Source of the DNA: JAVBMB01 sp031552995
GTDB lineage: Bacteria; Bacillota; Clostridia; Oscillospirales; Butyricicoccaceae
DNA: 29,373 nucleotides
NCBI GenBank assembly: GCA_031552995.1
Contig: JAVBMB010000090.1
Span: 1-29,373 of the forward strand
Direction of reading: 5' to 3'
Part shown: positions 15,542-24,900 of the stretch, piece after piece
Numbering within the stretch: the first letter of the stretch is position 1
Layout: every line of letters starts with the position of its first letter
Program-made: the position numbers and the translations under genes
Notes under the pieces: model-generated
Seen by the model: only the letters and a program-made list of their open reading frames with translations
Databases searched by the model: none
What the model was told of the DNA's origin: nothing

Positions 15542-15557
15542 GGCGCGCACTGCGCCC
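15540..15557 (+). repeat. Direct repeat flanking element A (left copy)
   Basis: The 18-bp sequence AGGGCGCGCACTGCGCCC, itself a hairpin (GGGCGC/GCGCCC), occurs here at the end of purE and again at 15731-15748, bracketing the 173-bp element. It looks like a target-site duplication. Confidence 0.75.
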
Positions 15558-15730
15558 CCATGTGATCAAAGAAAGGTGTTCATGTTTTTTGCATGAAAAG
15601 TAACGTGATTAAAAAGTTCCTAAAACCCCCGCTTATAATCAAAAATTCCGGGAATTCATTTCCCGAGAATTTTTATCAAAATTGAAAATTGCCCGAAAAC
15701 CCTCAACAAAGTGGGTTTTCAGGCAGGCTA
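15558..15730 (+). mobile_element. 173-bp putative mobile element, copy A
   Basis: Related along its whole length to the sequence at 25804-25977 read on the minus strand. Shared parts are three hairpins (TTCATG/CATGAA near 15579; a long arm with TTCCGGGA/TCCCGAGAA near 15646-15675; GAAAACCC/GGGTTTTC near 15693-15719) and a 30-codon frame at 15593-15685. Over that frame the copies differ at 6 of 93 bases. It is bounded by an 18-bp direct repeat. No terminal inverted repeats are obvious and it is too short for a transposase, so a MITE-like or REP-like element moved in trans is likely. It separates purE from the PurF-like gene. Confidence 0.75.
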
Positions 15731-15748
15731 AGGGCGCGCACTGCGCCC
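15731..15748 (+). repeat. Direct repeat flanking element A (right copy)
   Basis: An exact 18-bp copy of the sequence at 15540-15557, on the far side of the 173-bp element. Confidence 0.75.
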
Positions 15749-15814
15749 GGCCGCGCCGCAACATCAACCCCGCGCCAACCGTTTTGCCGGCGGGGGAAAT
15801 CAAAGGAGAGAATC

Positions 15815-17233
15815 ATGGGAGGATTTTTCGGCATCGCGTCAAAGAACTCTTGCAGATACGACCTGTTCTTCGGCGTCGATTACCACTCGCACCTCGGAAC
15901 GAGGCGCGGCGGCATTGCGCTTTATGACGAAAAACGCGGCTTTCAGCGCGCGATACACAACATAGAAAACTCGCCGTTTCGCACGAAGTTCGAGACGGAT
16001 ATCGAGGAGATGAACGGCAACATAGGCATCGCGTGCATCAGCGACTTTGAACCGCAGCCGCTTCTGGCGCGCTCGCATTTGGGCAACTACGCCGTGACGA
16101 CGGTCGGCAAGATTAACAATCTTGCCGAGCTTACCCAGCGCGTTATGGAACGCGGTATGCACTTTTTAGAGATGACCGGCGGCAGCATGAACGCCACAGA
16201 GCTTGTGACCGCGCTTATCAGCGAGGGTGCAAGCATCCCGGAAGGCATACGCAACGCGCAGCTGCTTATCGAGGGGTCGATGTCAATCATGGTGATGACG
16301 CCGTACGGCATATATGCCGCGCGCGACCTTATGGGCCGCCTTCCCGTGCTTATCGGACGGCGCGATGACGGGTATGCTCTGTCGTTTGAATCGTTTGCTT
16401 ACGAAAAAGTAGGCTATACGCATGTGCGCGACCTCGGCCCGGGAGAGATAGCTCTTGTGACGCCCGAGGAGGTGCGCACGCTTGTTCCCGCCGAGAAGAA
16501 AATGCGCATCTGCGCGTTTTTGTGGACATATTACGGCTATCCCAATTCAAACTACGAGGGTCGAAATGTCGAGGCTATGCGCTACCGCTGCGGCGAGATA
16601 CTAGCCGGCAATGACATCCGTGACGGCCTTGCGCAAAACTGCCACCACGCCGCCGGCGTGCCGGACAGCGGCACGGCCCACGCCATAGGCTACTCGAACA
16701 CGGCGCGTATGCCGTTCGCGAGGCCGTTCATTAAATATACACCTACATGGCCGCGCAGCTTTATGCCCACAAACCAGGATATGCGCAGCCTGGTTGCCCG
16801 CATGAAGCTTGTGCCTGTGCGAGAGCTGATAGACGGCAAGCGTCTGCTGCTTATTGACGACTCTATCGTACGCGGCACGCAGATGCGCGAGACAGTCGAT
16901 TTCCTGTACGAGAACGGCGCCGAGGAAGTGCATATCCGCTCGGCCTGCCCGCCAATAATTTTCGGATGCAAATACCTCAACTTCTCACGTTCAAGCTCGC
17001 AGATGGATTTAATAACCAGACGCACGATTGCGGCGCTTGAGGGTGAGCGCGGTTTTAATCATCTTGATGAGTATGTCGACAGCGAAAGTGACCGCGCAAA
17101 GGCCATGAACGAGCACATCTGCCGGACGCTGGGCTTCTCGTCGCTGCGGTTTCAGTCTATCGAGGGTACGCTGGACGCGATAGGCATCGACAGCGAAAAG
17201 GTTTGTACGTATTGCTGGAGCGGCAGGGAATAA
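15815..17233 (+). CDS. PurF-like amidophosphoribosyltransferase lacking the N-terminal catalytic Cys
   Basis: A 472-residue member of the glutamine PRPP amidotransferase family, the first step of purine synthesis. The C-terminal half has the PRPP loop LLIDDSIVRGTQM (345-357), GVPDSG (281-286) and the four cysteines that bind the 4Fe-4S cluster in the Bacillus subtilis enzyme by alignment of blocks (Cys233, Cys385, Cys464, Cys467). The N-terminus reads MGGFFGIASKNSC where glutaminase-active enzymes start MCGIFG: the N-terminal nucleophile Cys is a Gly. Similar MGGFFG proteins are known to me from Bacteroides and Clostridia. Start 15815 is chosen because AAGGAGAG is four nt before it; the frame stays open upstream to 15689, into the repeat element. 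It may work with free ammonia, use a partner or do a related job. purM follows after 39 nt. Confidence 0.85.
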   Translation: MGGFFGIASKNSCRYDLFFGVDYHSHLGTRRGGIALYDEKRGFQRAIHNIENSPFRTKFETDIEEMNGNIGIACISDFEPQPLLARSHLGNYAVTTVGKINNLAELTQRVMERGMHFLEMTGGSMNATELVTALISEGASIPEGIRNAQLLIEGSMSIMVMTPYGIYAARDLMGRLPVLIGRRDDGYALSFESFAYEKVGYTHVRDLGPGEIALVTPEEVRTLVPAEKKMRICAFLWTYYGYPNSNYEGRNVEAMRYRCGEILAGNDIRDGLAQNCHHAAGVPDSGTAHAIGYSNTARMPFARPFIKYTPTWPRSFMPTNQDMRSLVARMKLVPVRELIDGKRLLLIDDSIVRGTQMRETVDFLYENGAEEVHIRSACPPIIFGCKYLNFSRSSSQMDLITRRTIAALEGERGFNHLDEYVDSESDRAKAMNEHICRTLGFSSLRFQSIEGTLDAIGIDSEKVCTYCWSGRE

Positions 17234-17272
17234 CGCATGGCGCTTTGCCGCCACATGTGAAAGGATGATTAT

Positions 17273-18313
17273 ATGGACAATATTGACAGCCGCAGCGAGA
17301 GCTATAAAAAGGCAGGCGTCGACGTCACTGCGGGTTACGAAGCTGTGCGCCTGATAAAGCCGCTCGTCGAAAGCACATATACAAAGGGCGTCATCGGCTC
17401 GATAGGTGGCTTTGGCGGCCTGTTCGCGCCGGATTTTTCCGGCATGAGCGAGCCGGTGCTGATTTCCGGCGCCGACGGCGTCGGCACAAAGCTGCGCCTC
17501 GCGTTTTCTATGGACAAGCACGACACCATCGGCATCGACAGCGTCGCAATGTGCGTAAACGACATCATATGCGCCGGGGCCAAGCCGCTGTTTTTCCTTG
17601 ATTATCTGGCAACCGGCAAGCTTGACCCCAACGTGGCGGCGCAGATTGTATCCGGCGTCGCCGAGGGGTGCCGTCAGGCCGGCTGCGCGCTTGTCGGCGG
17701 CGAAACCGCCGAGATGCCGGGCTTTTATGCCGACGGCGAGTATGATTTGGCCGGCTTTGCCGTCGGGCTGGTCGACCGCGCAAAAATAATAGACAGCGGC
17801 AAGATTCGCGCCGGCGACACCGTTATTGCGCTGGCGTCCAGCGGGATGCACAGCAACGGCTTTTCGCTGGCGCGCAAGGTGCTTGGCGACGATAAGGAAA
17901 GCCTTAGCGAGGCATTTTCCTGCTGCCGCACAGTCGGAGCCGAGCTGCTGACGCCGACTAAGATTTATGTCAGGGCGATATCGGCGCTGCAAAACGCCGT
18001 CGATATACACGGCATAAGCAACATTACAGGCGGCGGCTGGTACGAAAATATCCCGCGGATGCTGCCCGGCGGCATACGCGCCGTGCTGCGCAAAGACGCG
18101 CTGCCGGTGCCCGCGATATTTAACCTCATCATGAAGCGCGGCGATATACCGCAGCGCGATATGTACAACACGTTCAACATGGGCGCCGGCATGTTCGTCG
18201 CGGTGGCGCCGCAGGACGCCGCCAAGGCCCTCGCCGCGCTTGAAAGCGCCGGAGAGCGCGCCGCGGTTATCGGCGAGTGCGTCGCCGGCGAGCGCGGAAT
18301 CGAGATATGCTGA
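17273..18313 (+). CDS. purM: Phosphoribosylformylglycinamidine cyclo-ligase (AIR synthetase)
   Basis: A 346-residue ATP-dependent enzyme that closes the imidazole ring, turning FGAM into AIR. The signature motifs of the PurM fold are present: GADGVGTK (66-73) and GGETAEMPGFY (142-152), with NITGGGWYENIPR near residue 250. Length is normal. AAAGGA lies about eight nt before the ATG. The stop overlaps the start of purN by seven bases (ATGCTGA), indicating coupled translation. It acts right after PurL, whose gene closes the cluster. Confidence 0.96.
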   Translation: MDNIDSRSESYKKAGVDVTAGYEAVRLIKPLVESTYTKGVIGSIGGFGGLFAPDFSGMSEPVLISGADGVGTKLRLAFSMDKHDTIGIDSVAMCVNDIICAGAKPLFFLDYLATGKLDPNVAAQIVSGVAEGCRQAGCALVGGETAEMPGFYADGEYDLAGFAVGLVDRAKIIDSGKIRAGDTVIALASSGMHSNGFSLARKVLGDDKESLSEAFSCCRTVGAELLTPTKIYVRAISALQNAVDIHGISNITGGGWYENIPRMLPGGIRAVLRKDALPVPAIFNLIMKRGDIPQRDMYNTFNMGAGMFVAVAPQDAAKALAALESAGERAAVIGECVAGERGIEIC

Positions 18314-18948
18314 ATATCGTCGTGCTTGTCTCCGGCGGCGGGACGAATCTTCAGGCGCTGATTGACGCGCAGGCGAAGGATGAGCTTGGCGGCGGCAGGA
18401 TTTGCGCCGTTGTCTCGTCGAAGGAGGATGTCTACGCGCTGCGGCGCGCAAGGGACGCCGGCATACCGGCGCACACCGTCAGGCGCAAGTCGTATGCGGA
18501 TATCGGGGATTTTTCCCGCGCGGCGGAGGCTGTCATCGCGCCGTATCAGCCGGGGCTTATCGTCCACGCCGGGTTTTTGTCCGTCATGGACGCACAGTTC
18601 TGCCGCACATTCCCGTGGCAGATTAACATCCACCCGGCGCTGATACCCAGCTTTTGCGGCAAGGGCATGTACGGCATAAGGGTGCATGAGGCCGCGCTTG
18701 AGCGCGGTGTCAAAATAAGCGGCGCGACAGTGCATTTTGTTGACGAGGTCGCCGACGGCGGGCCGATTATCATGCAGAAAGCCGTGCGTGTAGAAGATGA
18801 CGAGACGCCGGAAAGCCTTCAGCTGAAAATTATGGAGCAGTGTGAACGCCTGCTGCTGCCGCGTGCCGTAGCCCTGTTTTGCGCAGGCAGGCTGACCGTG
18901 CGCGGCGGCCGGGTTATAATAGAAGAATGCAAGGAGGGCACCATATGA
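18307..18948 (+). CDS. purN: Phosphoribosylglycinamide formyltransferase (folate-dependent GAR transformylase)
   Basis: A 213-residue enzyme that transfers a formyl group from 10-formyltetrahydrofolate to GAR. Catalytic residues are readable: Asn107 and His109 in INIHPALIPSF and Asp150 in VDEVADGGPII. VLVSGGGTNLQAL (6-18) is the phosphate-binding N-terminus. The frame is open ten codons further upstream, but the ATG at 18307 begins the conserved sequence and overlaps the purM stop, so it is chosen. The stop overlaps the purH start (ATGA). Length is normal for the family. Confidence 0.96.
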   Translation: MLNIVVLVSGGGTNLQALIDAQAKDELGGGRICAVVSSKEDVYALRRARDAGIPAHTVRRKSYADIGDFSRAAEAVIAPYQPGLIVHAGFLSVMDAQFCRTFPWQINIHPALIPSFCGKGMYGIRVHEAALERGVKISGATVHFVDEVADGGPIIMQKAVRVEDDETPESLQLKIMEQCERLLLPRAVALFCAGRLTVRGGRVIIEECKEGTI

Positions 18949-20480
18949 GAAAGCAGGCATTAATCAGCGTTTCAAACAAGGCCGGGGTCGTCGAGCTGGC
19001 CAGAGAGCTGGCATCCCTGGGCTATGATATACTGTCCACCGGCGGCACGGCAAAGGCGCTCGAGGCCGGCGGCGTGCCGGTCACCGAGGTGTCGAAGGTC
19101 ACAGGCTTCCCCGAATGCCTGGACGGGCGGGTTAAGACGCTGCATCCGGTCATCCACGCGGGCATTCTTGCCATGCGGGACAATGACGGGCACATGGCCC
19201 AGCTCGAAAACCTCGGCATCGACCCGATTGACATTGTGGTTATCAACCTGTACCCGTTTAGAGAGACGATTATGCGCCCTGATGTGACGCTTGAGATGGC
19301 TGTAGAGAACATCGACATCGGCGGGCCGACCATGCTGCGCGCCGCCGCGAAAAACTGGCAGGATGTATGCGTGCTGACCGACCCGAACGACTACAATCAG
19401 CTTCTGTTCGCCTTAAAATCCGGCGGCGTTTCGCTTGAGCAGAAGTTTATCTGGTGCCAGAAGGTGTTTGAGCACACTGCGGGGTACGACAGCATGATTG
19501 CCCGCTGGCTTGGGCAGCGCGCCAATGTGGAATACCCCTCGACATACAGCATGACATTTGAGAAGGTGCAGGATTTGCGCTACGGCGAAAACCCCCATCA
19601 GACGGCGGCGTTTTACCGTGAGGTGCAGTCGGGTGGCTTTACGCTGGCTGACGCCCGCCAGCTTCACGGCAAGGAGCTGTCATTCAACAATATCAACGAC
19701 ACCTCCGCGGCGCTTAACCTGCTCAGGGAGTTTGACGACACGACATGCGCCGTTGCCATAAAGCATGCCAACCCGTGCGGCGTCGGCGTCGGCGACACCG
19801 CGTTGCAGGCATACATCCGGGCGTTTGACGCCGACCCAGTGTCGATATTTGGCGGTATTGTCGCTATAAACCGCGAAATAGATACGGCGTGCGCCGAAGA
19901 GCTTGGCAAGACATTCCTTGAAGTAATTCTCGCGCCGGGCTACACAAGCGGCGCGCTTGAGATACTGGGCAAGAAAAAGAACATCCGCCTGCTGGAGCTG
20001 CCGAACATGCTGGGCGGAAAACCGCAGGTTCCCGACTTTAAAAAGGTGTCCGGCGGGCTGCTTGTTCAATCCCCCGACGTTCCGCCCGAGCTTGAGCTGA
20101 CTGTTGTGACAAGCCGCTTCCCCACCGAGGACGAGCTTGACGCGATGGCCTTCGGATGGCGGGTGTGCAAGCATACCCGCTCGAACGCGATTGTGCTGAC
20201 GACGGCCGAGCAGACCGTCGGCATCGGCCCGGGGCAGACAAACCGCATCGGCGCGCTTGAGATTGCTTTGCGGACCGGCCTTAAGGACAAGCTTAGCGGC
20301 AGCGTCATGGCATCGGACGCATTTTTTCCGTTTGGCGACTGTGTGGAGGCTGCGGCCAAGGCCGGCGTCACCGCTATAATTCAACCGGGCGGCAGCAGGA
20401 ACGACCAGGAATCGATTGACGCGTGCAACGCGCACGGCATCGCCATGGTGTTCACCGGCGTGCGGCACTTTCAGCACTGA
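18945..20480 (+). CDS. purH: Bifunctional AICAR transformylase/IMP cyclohydrolase
   Basis: A 511-residue protein for the last two steps of IMP synthesis. The N-terminal cyclohydrolase domain (about 1-195) has STGGTAKAL and RVKTLHP (62-68). The C-terminal transformylase domain has YGENPHQ, IKHANPCGVG with catalytic Lys273 and His274, and SDAFFPFGD. The frame is open 22 codons upstream within purN, but ATG 18945 has AAGGAGG about seven nt before it and starts MRKQALISVSNK, the family's usual N-terminus. It overlaps purN by four bases. Two hairpins follow its stop. Confidence 0.97.
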   Translation: MRKQALISVSNKAGVVELARELASLGYDILSTGGTAKALEAGGVPVTEVSKVTGFPECLDGRVKTLHPVIHAGILAMRDNDGHMAQLENLGIDPIDIVVINLYPFRETIMRPDVTLEMAVENIDIGGPTMLRAAAKNWQDVCVLTDPNDYNQLLFALKSGGVSLEQKFIWCQKVFEHTAGYDSMIARWLGQRANVEYPSTYSMTFEKVQDLRYGENPHQTAAFYREVQSGGFTLADARQLHGKELSFNNINDTSAALNLLREFDDTTCAVAIKHANPCGVGVGDTALQAYIRAFDADPVSIFGGIVAINREIDTACAEELGKTFLEVILAPGYTSGALEILGKKKNIRLLELPNMLGGKPQVPDFKKVSGGLLVQSPDVPPELELTVVTSRFPTEDELDAMAFGWRVCKHTRSNAIVLTTAEQTVGIGPGQTNRIGALEIALRTGLKDKLSGSVMASDAFFPFGDCVEAAAKAGVTAIIQPGGSRNDQESIDACNAHGIAMVFTGVRHFQH

Positions 20481-20499
20481 AGCGCCGCGCGGCGGGAGG

Positions 20500-20562
20500 T
20501 TATAGCGTGAAAAATCACGCTATAATTAAATAATTAAAAGCGCAAGCGGCTCCCGCTTGCGC
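20500..20562 (+). other. Two hairpins in the purH-purD spacer
   Basis: TTATAGCGTGA/TCACGCTATAA (20500-20510 and 20515-20525) is an 11-bp stem followed by AT-rich TTAAATAATTAAAA. A second stem, GCGCAAGCGG/CCGCTTGCGC (20540-20549 and 20553-20562), follows. Neither has a true T-run on the plus strand. They may cause partial termination or stabilise RNA ends. A weak stem, ATCCAT/ATGGAT, lies at about 20587-20606. Confidence 0.55.
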
Positions 20563-20646
20563 GAAACCGCCGCTTATGCGCAAAAAATCCATTCCTGTTC
20601 ATGGATAATTTGTGCCTTAAGCACGGCAAAAGGAGTGGATTTTATT

Positions 20647-21903
20647 ATGACTGTTCTTGTTATCGGCGGCGGCGGCAGAGAACACGCCGTCGGCTGGGCG
20701 CTTGCCAAAAGCGAGCGCGTCAGCAAGCTATATTTCGCCCCCGGAAACGCCGGAACGGCGCAATTGGGGGAGAATATCCCCGTTGCCGCCACCGACCTTG
20801 ACGGCGTGCTGGAGTTTTGCCGTAAGATGTCGCCCGACCTTATTGCGGTCGTGCCCGATGACCCGCTTTCGCTGGGCATGGTGGATATTCTGGAGGCAAA
20901 CGGATTTGCGGCGTTCGGCCCGACCAAGGCGGCGGCAAAGATAGAGTGGTCTAAGGAGTATTCCAAGGATTTTATGCGCCGCCACGGCGTGCCGACGGCG
21001 GAATACACCGTTACTCATGGCAAGGCCGCCGCCGCCGCGCAGGCAGAAGCCTGCGGCTTGCCTGTCGTCATCAAGGCCGACGGCCTCGCCCTTGGCAAGG
21101 GCGTAATCATCTGTCACACAAGGCAGCAGGCGCTTGACGCCGCGGAGACGCTCGGCGCTGCCGCCTCCGGGCAAACACTGCTGTTCGAGGACTTTTTGAC
21201 CGGCCCCGAGGTGACGCAGCTGTGCTTTTCCGACGGAAAGACAGTAAGCCTTATGCCGGCCAGTCAGGACCACAAGCGAGCGTTTGACGGCGACAACGGC
21301 CCGAACACCGGCGGCATGGGCGCGTTTACTCCGGTTTCGGTATATACGGATGCCGTGCGCGAGCGCTGCATGAACGAGATTTTCCTGCCCACGCTGCGCG
21401 GGCTGGAGGCCGACGGCACGCCGTTTCGCGGTGTGCTGTATATCAGCCTTATGCTGACGCCTCGCGGCCCGATGGTGATTGAGTACAACTCACGCTTCGG
21501 CGACCCCGAGGCGCAGGCCGTGCTGCCGCTGCTTGAAAGCGATTTGGCGGAGATTTTTATGGCCTGCCGCAACGGTACGCTTTGCGAAACTCCTGTGCGG
21601 TGGAAAAACGCCGCCTGCTGCTGCGTCGTCATGGCGAGCGGCGGCTACCCGGGCAGCTACGAAAAGGGCAAGGTAATTTCCGGGCTGGACGCCGCGCGGT
21701 CGTCAATCGTATTCCACGCCGGCACCGCGCTGCGCGGCAGCGATGTCGTCACATCCGGCGGGCGGGTTCTCGGCGTCTCGGCCGTTGCGCCGACGCTGCG
21801 CCAGGCTGTGGCGCAGGCATATGCCGACACGGCCGGCATCAGCTTTGACGGGGCGTTTTACCGCAGTGACATCGCCCGGAAAGATGAAATGTGCCTCGGC
21901 TGA
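20647..21903 (+). CDS. purD: Phosphoribosylamine-glycine ligase (GAR synthetase)
   Basis: A 418-residue ATP-grasp enzyme joining phosphoribosylamine and glycine. The N-terminal GGGGREHAVGWAL, the nucleotide-binding VVIKADGLALGKGV (near 140-153) and the metal-binding EYNSRFGDPEAQ (near 279) are all present. The usual GPEAPL near residue 75 is PDDPLS here, a variant I associate with clostridial PurD. The frame is open 30 codons upstream, but ATG 20647 starts the conserved N-terminus. Its AAGGAG is about 11 nt away, rather far. It follows purH after a 166-nt spacer with hairpins. Confidence 0.96.
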   Translation: MTVLVIGGGGREHAVGWALAKSERVSKLYFAPGNAGTAQLGENIPVAATDLDGVLEFCRKMSPDLIAVVPDDPLSLGMVDILEANGFAAFGPTKAAAKIEWSKEYSKDFMRRHGVPTAEYTVTHGKAAAAAQAEACGLPVVIKADGLALGKGVIICHTRQQALDAAETLGAAASGQTLLFEDFLTGPEVTQLCFSDGKTVSLMPASQDHKRAFDGDNGPNTGGMGAFTPVSVYTDAVRERCMNEIFLPTLRGLEADGTPFRGVLYISLMLTPRGPMVIEYNSRFGDPEAQAVLPLLESDLAEIFMACRNGTLCETPVRWKNAACCCVVMASGGYPGSYEKGKVISGLDAARSSIVFHAGTALRGSDVVTSGGRVLGVSAVAPTLRQAVAQAYADTAGISFDGAFYRSDIARKDEMCLG

Positions 21904-21970
21904 TTTGCCTCTTCACAATATTAAAAAAATATGCGGGTAACGCCGCTAATGACAGCAAAGGATTGATATT

Positions 21971-24900
21971 ATGCCGAATGTATACCGCTGTTTTACAGAA
22001 AAAATGCCGCAGTTTGCCGTCGCCTCTCTCCAGTTGCTGGCGCAGCTTCGCGCCGAGCAGGGCATAAAAACGCTGCGCGGCGTTCGCATACTCTGCCGTT
22101 ATGACGCCGAGGGGTTTGATGACAGCACATACGCGCTCGCCCGCGAAGGCGTATTTTCCGAGCCTGCGTGCGACATTGTGTACGACGAGATATTGCCGGT
22201 TCCGGACGGGTGGACGGCGCTGTGCGTCGAATCGCTGCCCGGGCAGTTCGATATCCGCGCCGACTCGTGCGAGCAGAGCATCGCAATGATTACGCAGGAA
22301 CTGCGCCCGACAGTGCGCGCCGCGACGGTATATCTTCTTGACGGCGAGCTGAGCGCCGGAGACATTGCGAAAATCAAGGACGCGCTTATCAACCCGGTCG
22401 AGTGCCGCGAGGCGGCATGGGACAAGCCGTTAACGCTGATTGACAACTTTCCTCAGGCGCCTGATGTGCCTGTGCTGAGCGGGTTTATCTCGGGAGAGAA
22501 GCTTAAGCACTGGAAGCAGGTTTACAACCTTGCGATGGATGATGACGACCTCGAGTGCCTGCGCGCGTATTTCGAGCGCGAAGGGCGTGACCCGACAGAG
22601 ACCGAGCTGCGTGTCATCGACACATATTGGTCCGACCACTGCCGCCACACGACATTTTTAACCGAGCTTGTGCCGCAGGGTATAGAATATCAGCCGGCGC
22701 AGGCGTCGTTTGACGAATACCTCTCCGCCAGACGCGAGCTGTACGGCGACAAGGCGGCATCCCGCCCCGTTACGCTGATGGATGTCGCCACCTGTGCCGC
22801 GAAGATACTGAAAAAGCGCGGCATACTGCAAAACCTCGACGAGAGCGAGGAGGTCAACGCATGCTCTGTGCGCATCACGGCAGATGTCAACGGCTCGCCG
22901 GAGCCGTGGCTGCTGATGTTCAAGAACGAAACACACAACCATCCGACTGAGATTGAGCCCTTCGGAGGCGCCGCCACATGCCTCGGCGGCGCGATACGCG
23001 ATCCTCTGTCCGGCAGGGCGTATGTCTATCAGGCTATGAGAGTTTCCGGCGCGGCCGACCCGCGCACACCGATAGAGAAAACACTGCCCAACAAGCTTCC
23101 GCAAAGGACGATTTGCCGCAAGGCGGCGGCCGGATACAGCTCTTACGGCAACCAAATCGGCCTGACAACCGGGCTTGTCAGCGAGTTGTATCACCCGGGA
23201 TACGCCGCAAAGCGCATGGAGGCCGGCGCTATAGTCGCCGCCGCGCCCGAGAGCTATGTGCGCCGCGTAAAGCCGGCTCACGGCGATGTAATAGTGCTGC
23301 TTGGCGGCGCTACAGGACGTGACGGCTGCGGCGGGGCCACCGGCTCCAGCAAGAGCCACAGCTCGGAAAGCCTCACCGCGTGCGGTGCCGAGGTTCAAAA
23401 GGGCAACGCGCCCGAAGAGCGTAAGATGCAGCGGCTGTTCCGCAACCCCGAAGCGACGCGCCTGATAAAGCGCTGCAACGACTTCGGCGCCGGCGGGGTA
23501 TCGGTGGCCGTCGGCGAGCTTGCCGACGGGCTGGACATCCGGCTTGACAGCATACCGAAGAAGTACGAGGGGCTCAGCGGCACAGAGCTCGCTATTTCCG
23601 AATCTCAGGAGCGCATGGCTATAGTGCTTAACGCCGCCGACGTCGACCGCTTTGCCGCGCTTGCTATGGATGAAAACCTGGCGGCGACGCCAATAGCCAC
23701 CGTCACCGAGAGCCCGCGAATGGTGATGCACTGGCGCGGCAAGGTCATATGCGATATCTCGCGCGAGTTTTTAAACAGCAACGGCGCCAAAAAACGCACG
23801 GCCGTTATGGTGCCGGTGCATCCCGACGCGTGCAGCGATATCGCCACGGACGCTTCCGGCCCCGAGCAGCGTGTAAAAGCCGTGCTCGGCGACTTGAACG
23901 TGGCGCTGCAAAAGGGCCTTGGCACAAGGTTTGACGGCTCGATAGGCCGCTCTACCGTGCTGATGCCGTTCGGCGGCAAAAACCAGCTTACGCCGATTCA
24001 GGTCATGGCGGCAAAGCTGCCGGTTCTCGACGGCGAAACGACGACCGCCTCGGTGATGACATACGGCTTTGACCCGTTCTTTTCATCGAACAACCCCTAC
24101 CTCGGCGCGCAGGCGGCCTGTCTGTCCTCTCTGGCCAAGCTTGCAGCCGCCGGATGCGATACGACAAAGGCATATTTTTCGTTCCAGGAGTTCTTTGAGA
24201 AACCCGGTCACGACGCAAAACGCATCGGAAAGCCGTTCGCCGCCCTGCTGGGTGCTTTTTCCGCCCAGATTGGTATGGGCGTCGGCGCCGTCGGCGGCAA
24301 GGATTCGATGAGCGGCACATTTAACGATATCGATGTCCCCCCGACGCTCGTCTCGTTCGCTATAGCCGTACAGGATGCGGCGAAGGTGCTGTCGCCCGAG
24401 TTCAAGGACGCCGGGTGCGACGTGTGGTACTTCCCGGCGTGGACGGCACGCATGCCCGATTTTGCGGCAATCCGCAGGATGTACGGCGATTTTCTGGCGC
24501 TGTGCGGGCAGGACAAGGTTCGCGCCGCGTGGGCGGTCTCGTCCGGCGGCCTTATCGAGGCGGTTGCCAAAATGGCAATCGGCAACGACATCGGCTTTGA
24601 GCTGAACGGCGCTTTCCCGTTTGAAGCGATGTTCAAGCTTGACCACGGCGGTATCGTGGCGCAGCTTTCGCCGGGTCAACAGCCTGGCTTCGGCATAAAA
24701 ATCGGCCGCACGACAAGCGAGGCAAAGCTGTCGCTCGGCAAAACGGTTTTCGCGCTTAGCGACATCAAGGCTATGCTCACCGAGCCGCTTGAGGAGATTT
24801 ATCCGACGACAGCCGAGACCGAAAACACCGCGCCGCCGCGAATATCATATGCCGGCGCGCCGCTGAAGCGCGCGTCAGCCGCCACGCCCCGCCCGGTCGC

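Noticed and set aside
14920..15561. Minus-strand open frame opposite purE
   Set aside because: purE is unmistakable on the plus strand; the antisense frame is Ala/Ser-rich with no match.
15689..15814. N-terminal extension of the PurF-like protein (frame open from 15689)
   Set aside because: The extension would run through the mobile element and its direct repeat; ATG 15815 has a good ribosome binding site and starts the conserved sequence.
17009..18451. Long minus-strand open frame opposite purM and purN
   Set aside because: Arg/His/Ala-rich shadow of purM and the end of the PurF-like gene; no family resemblance.
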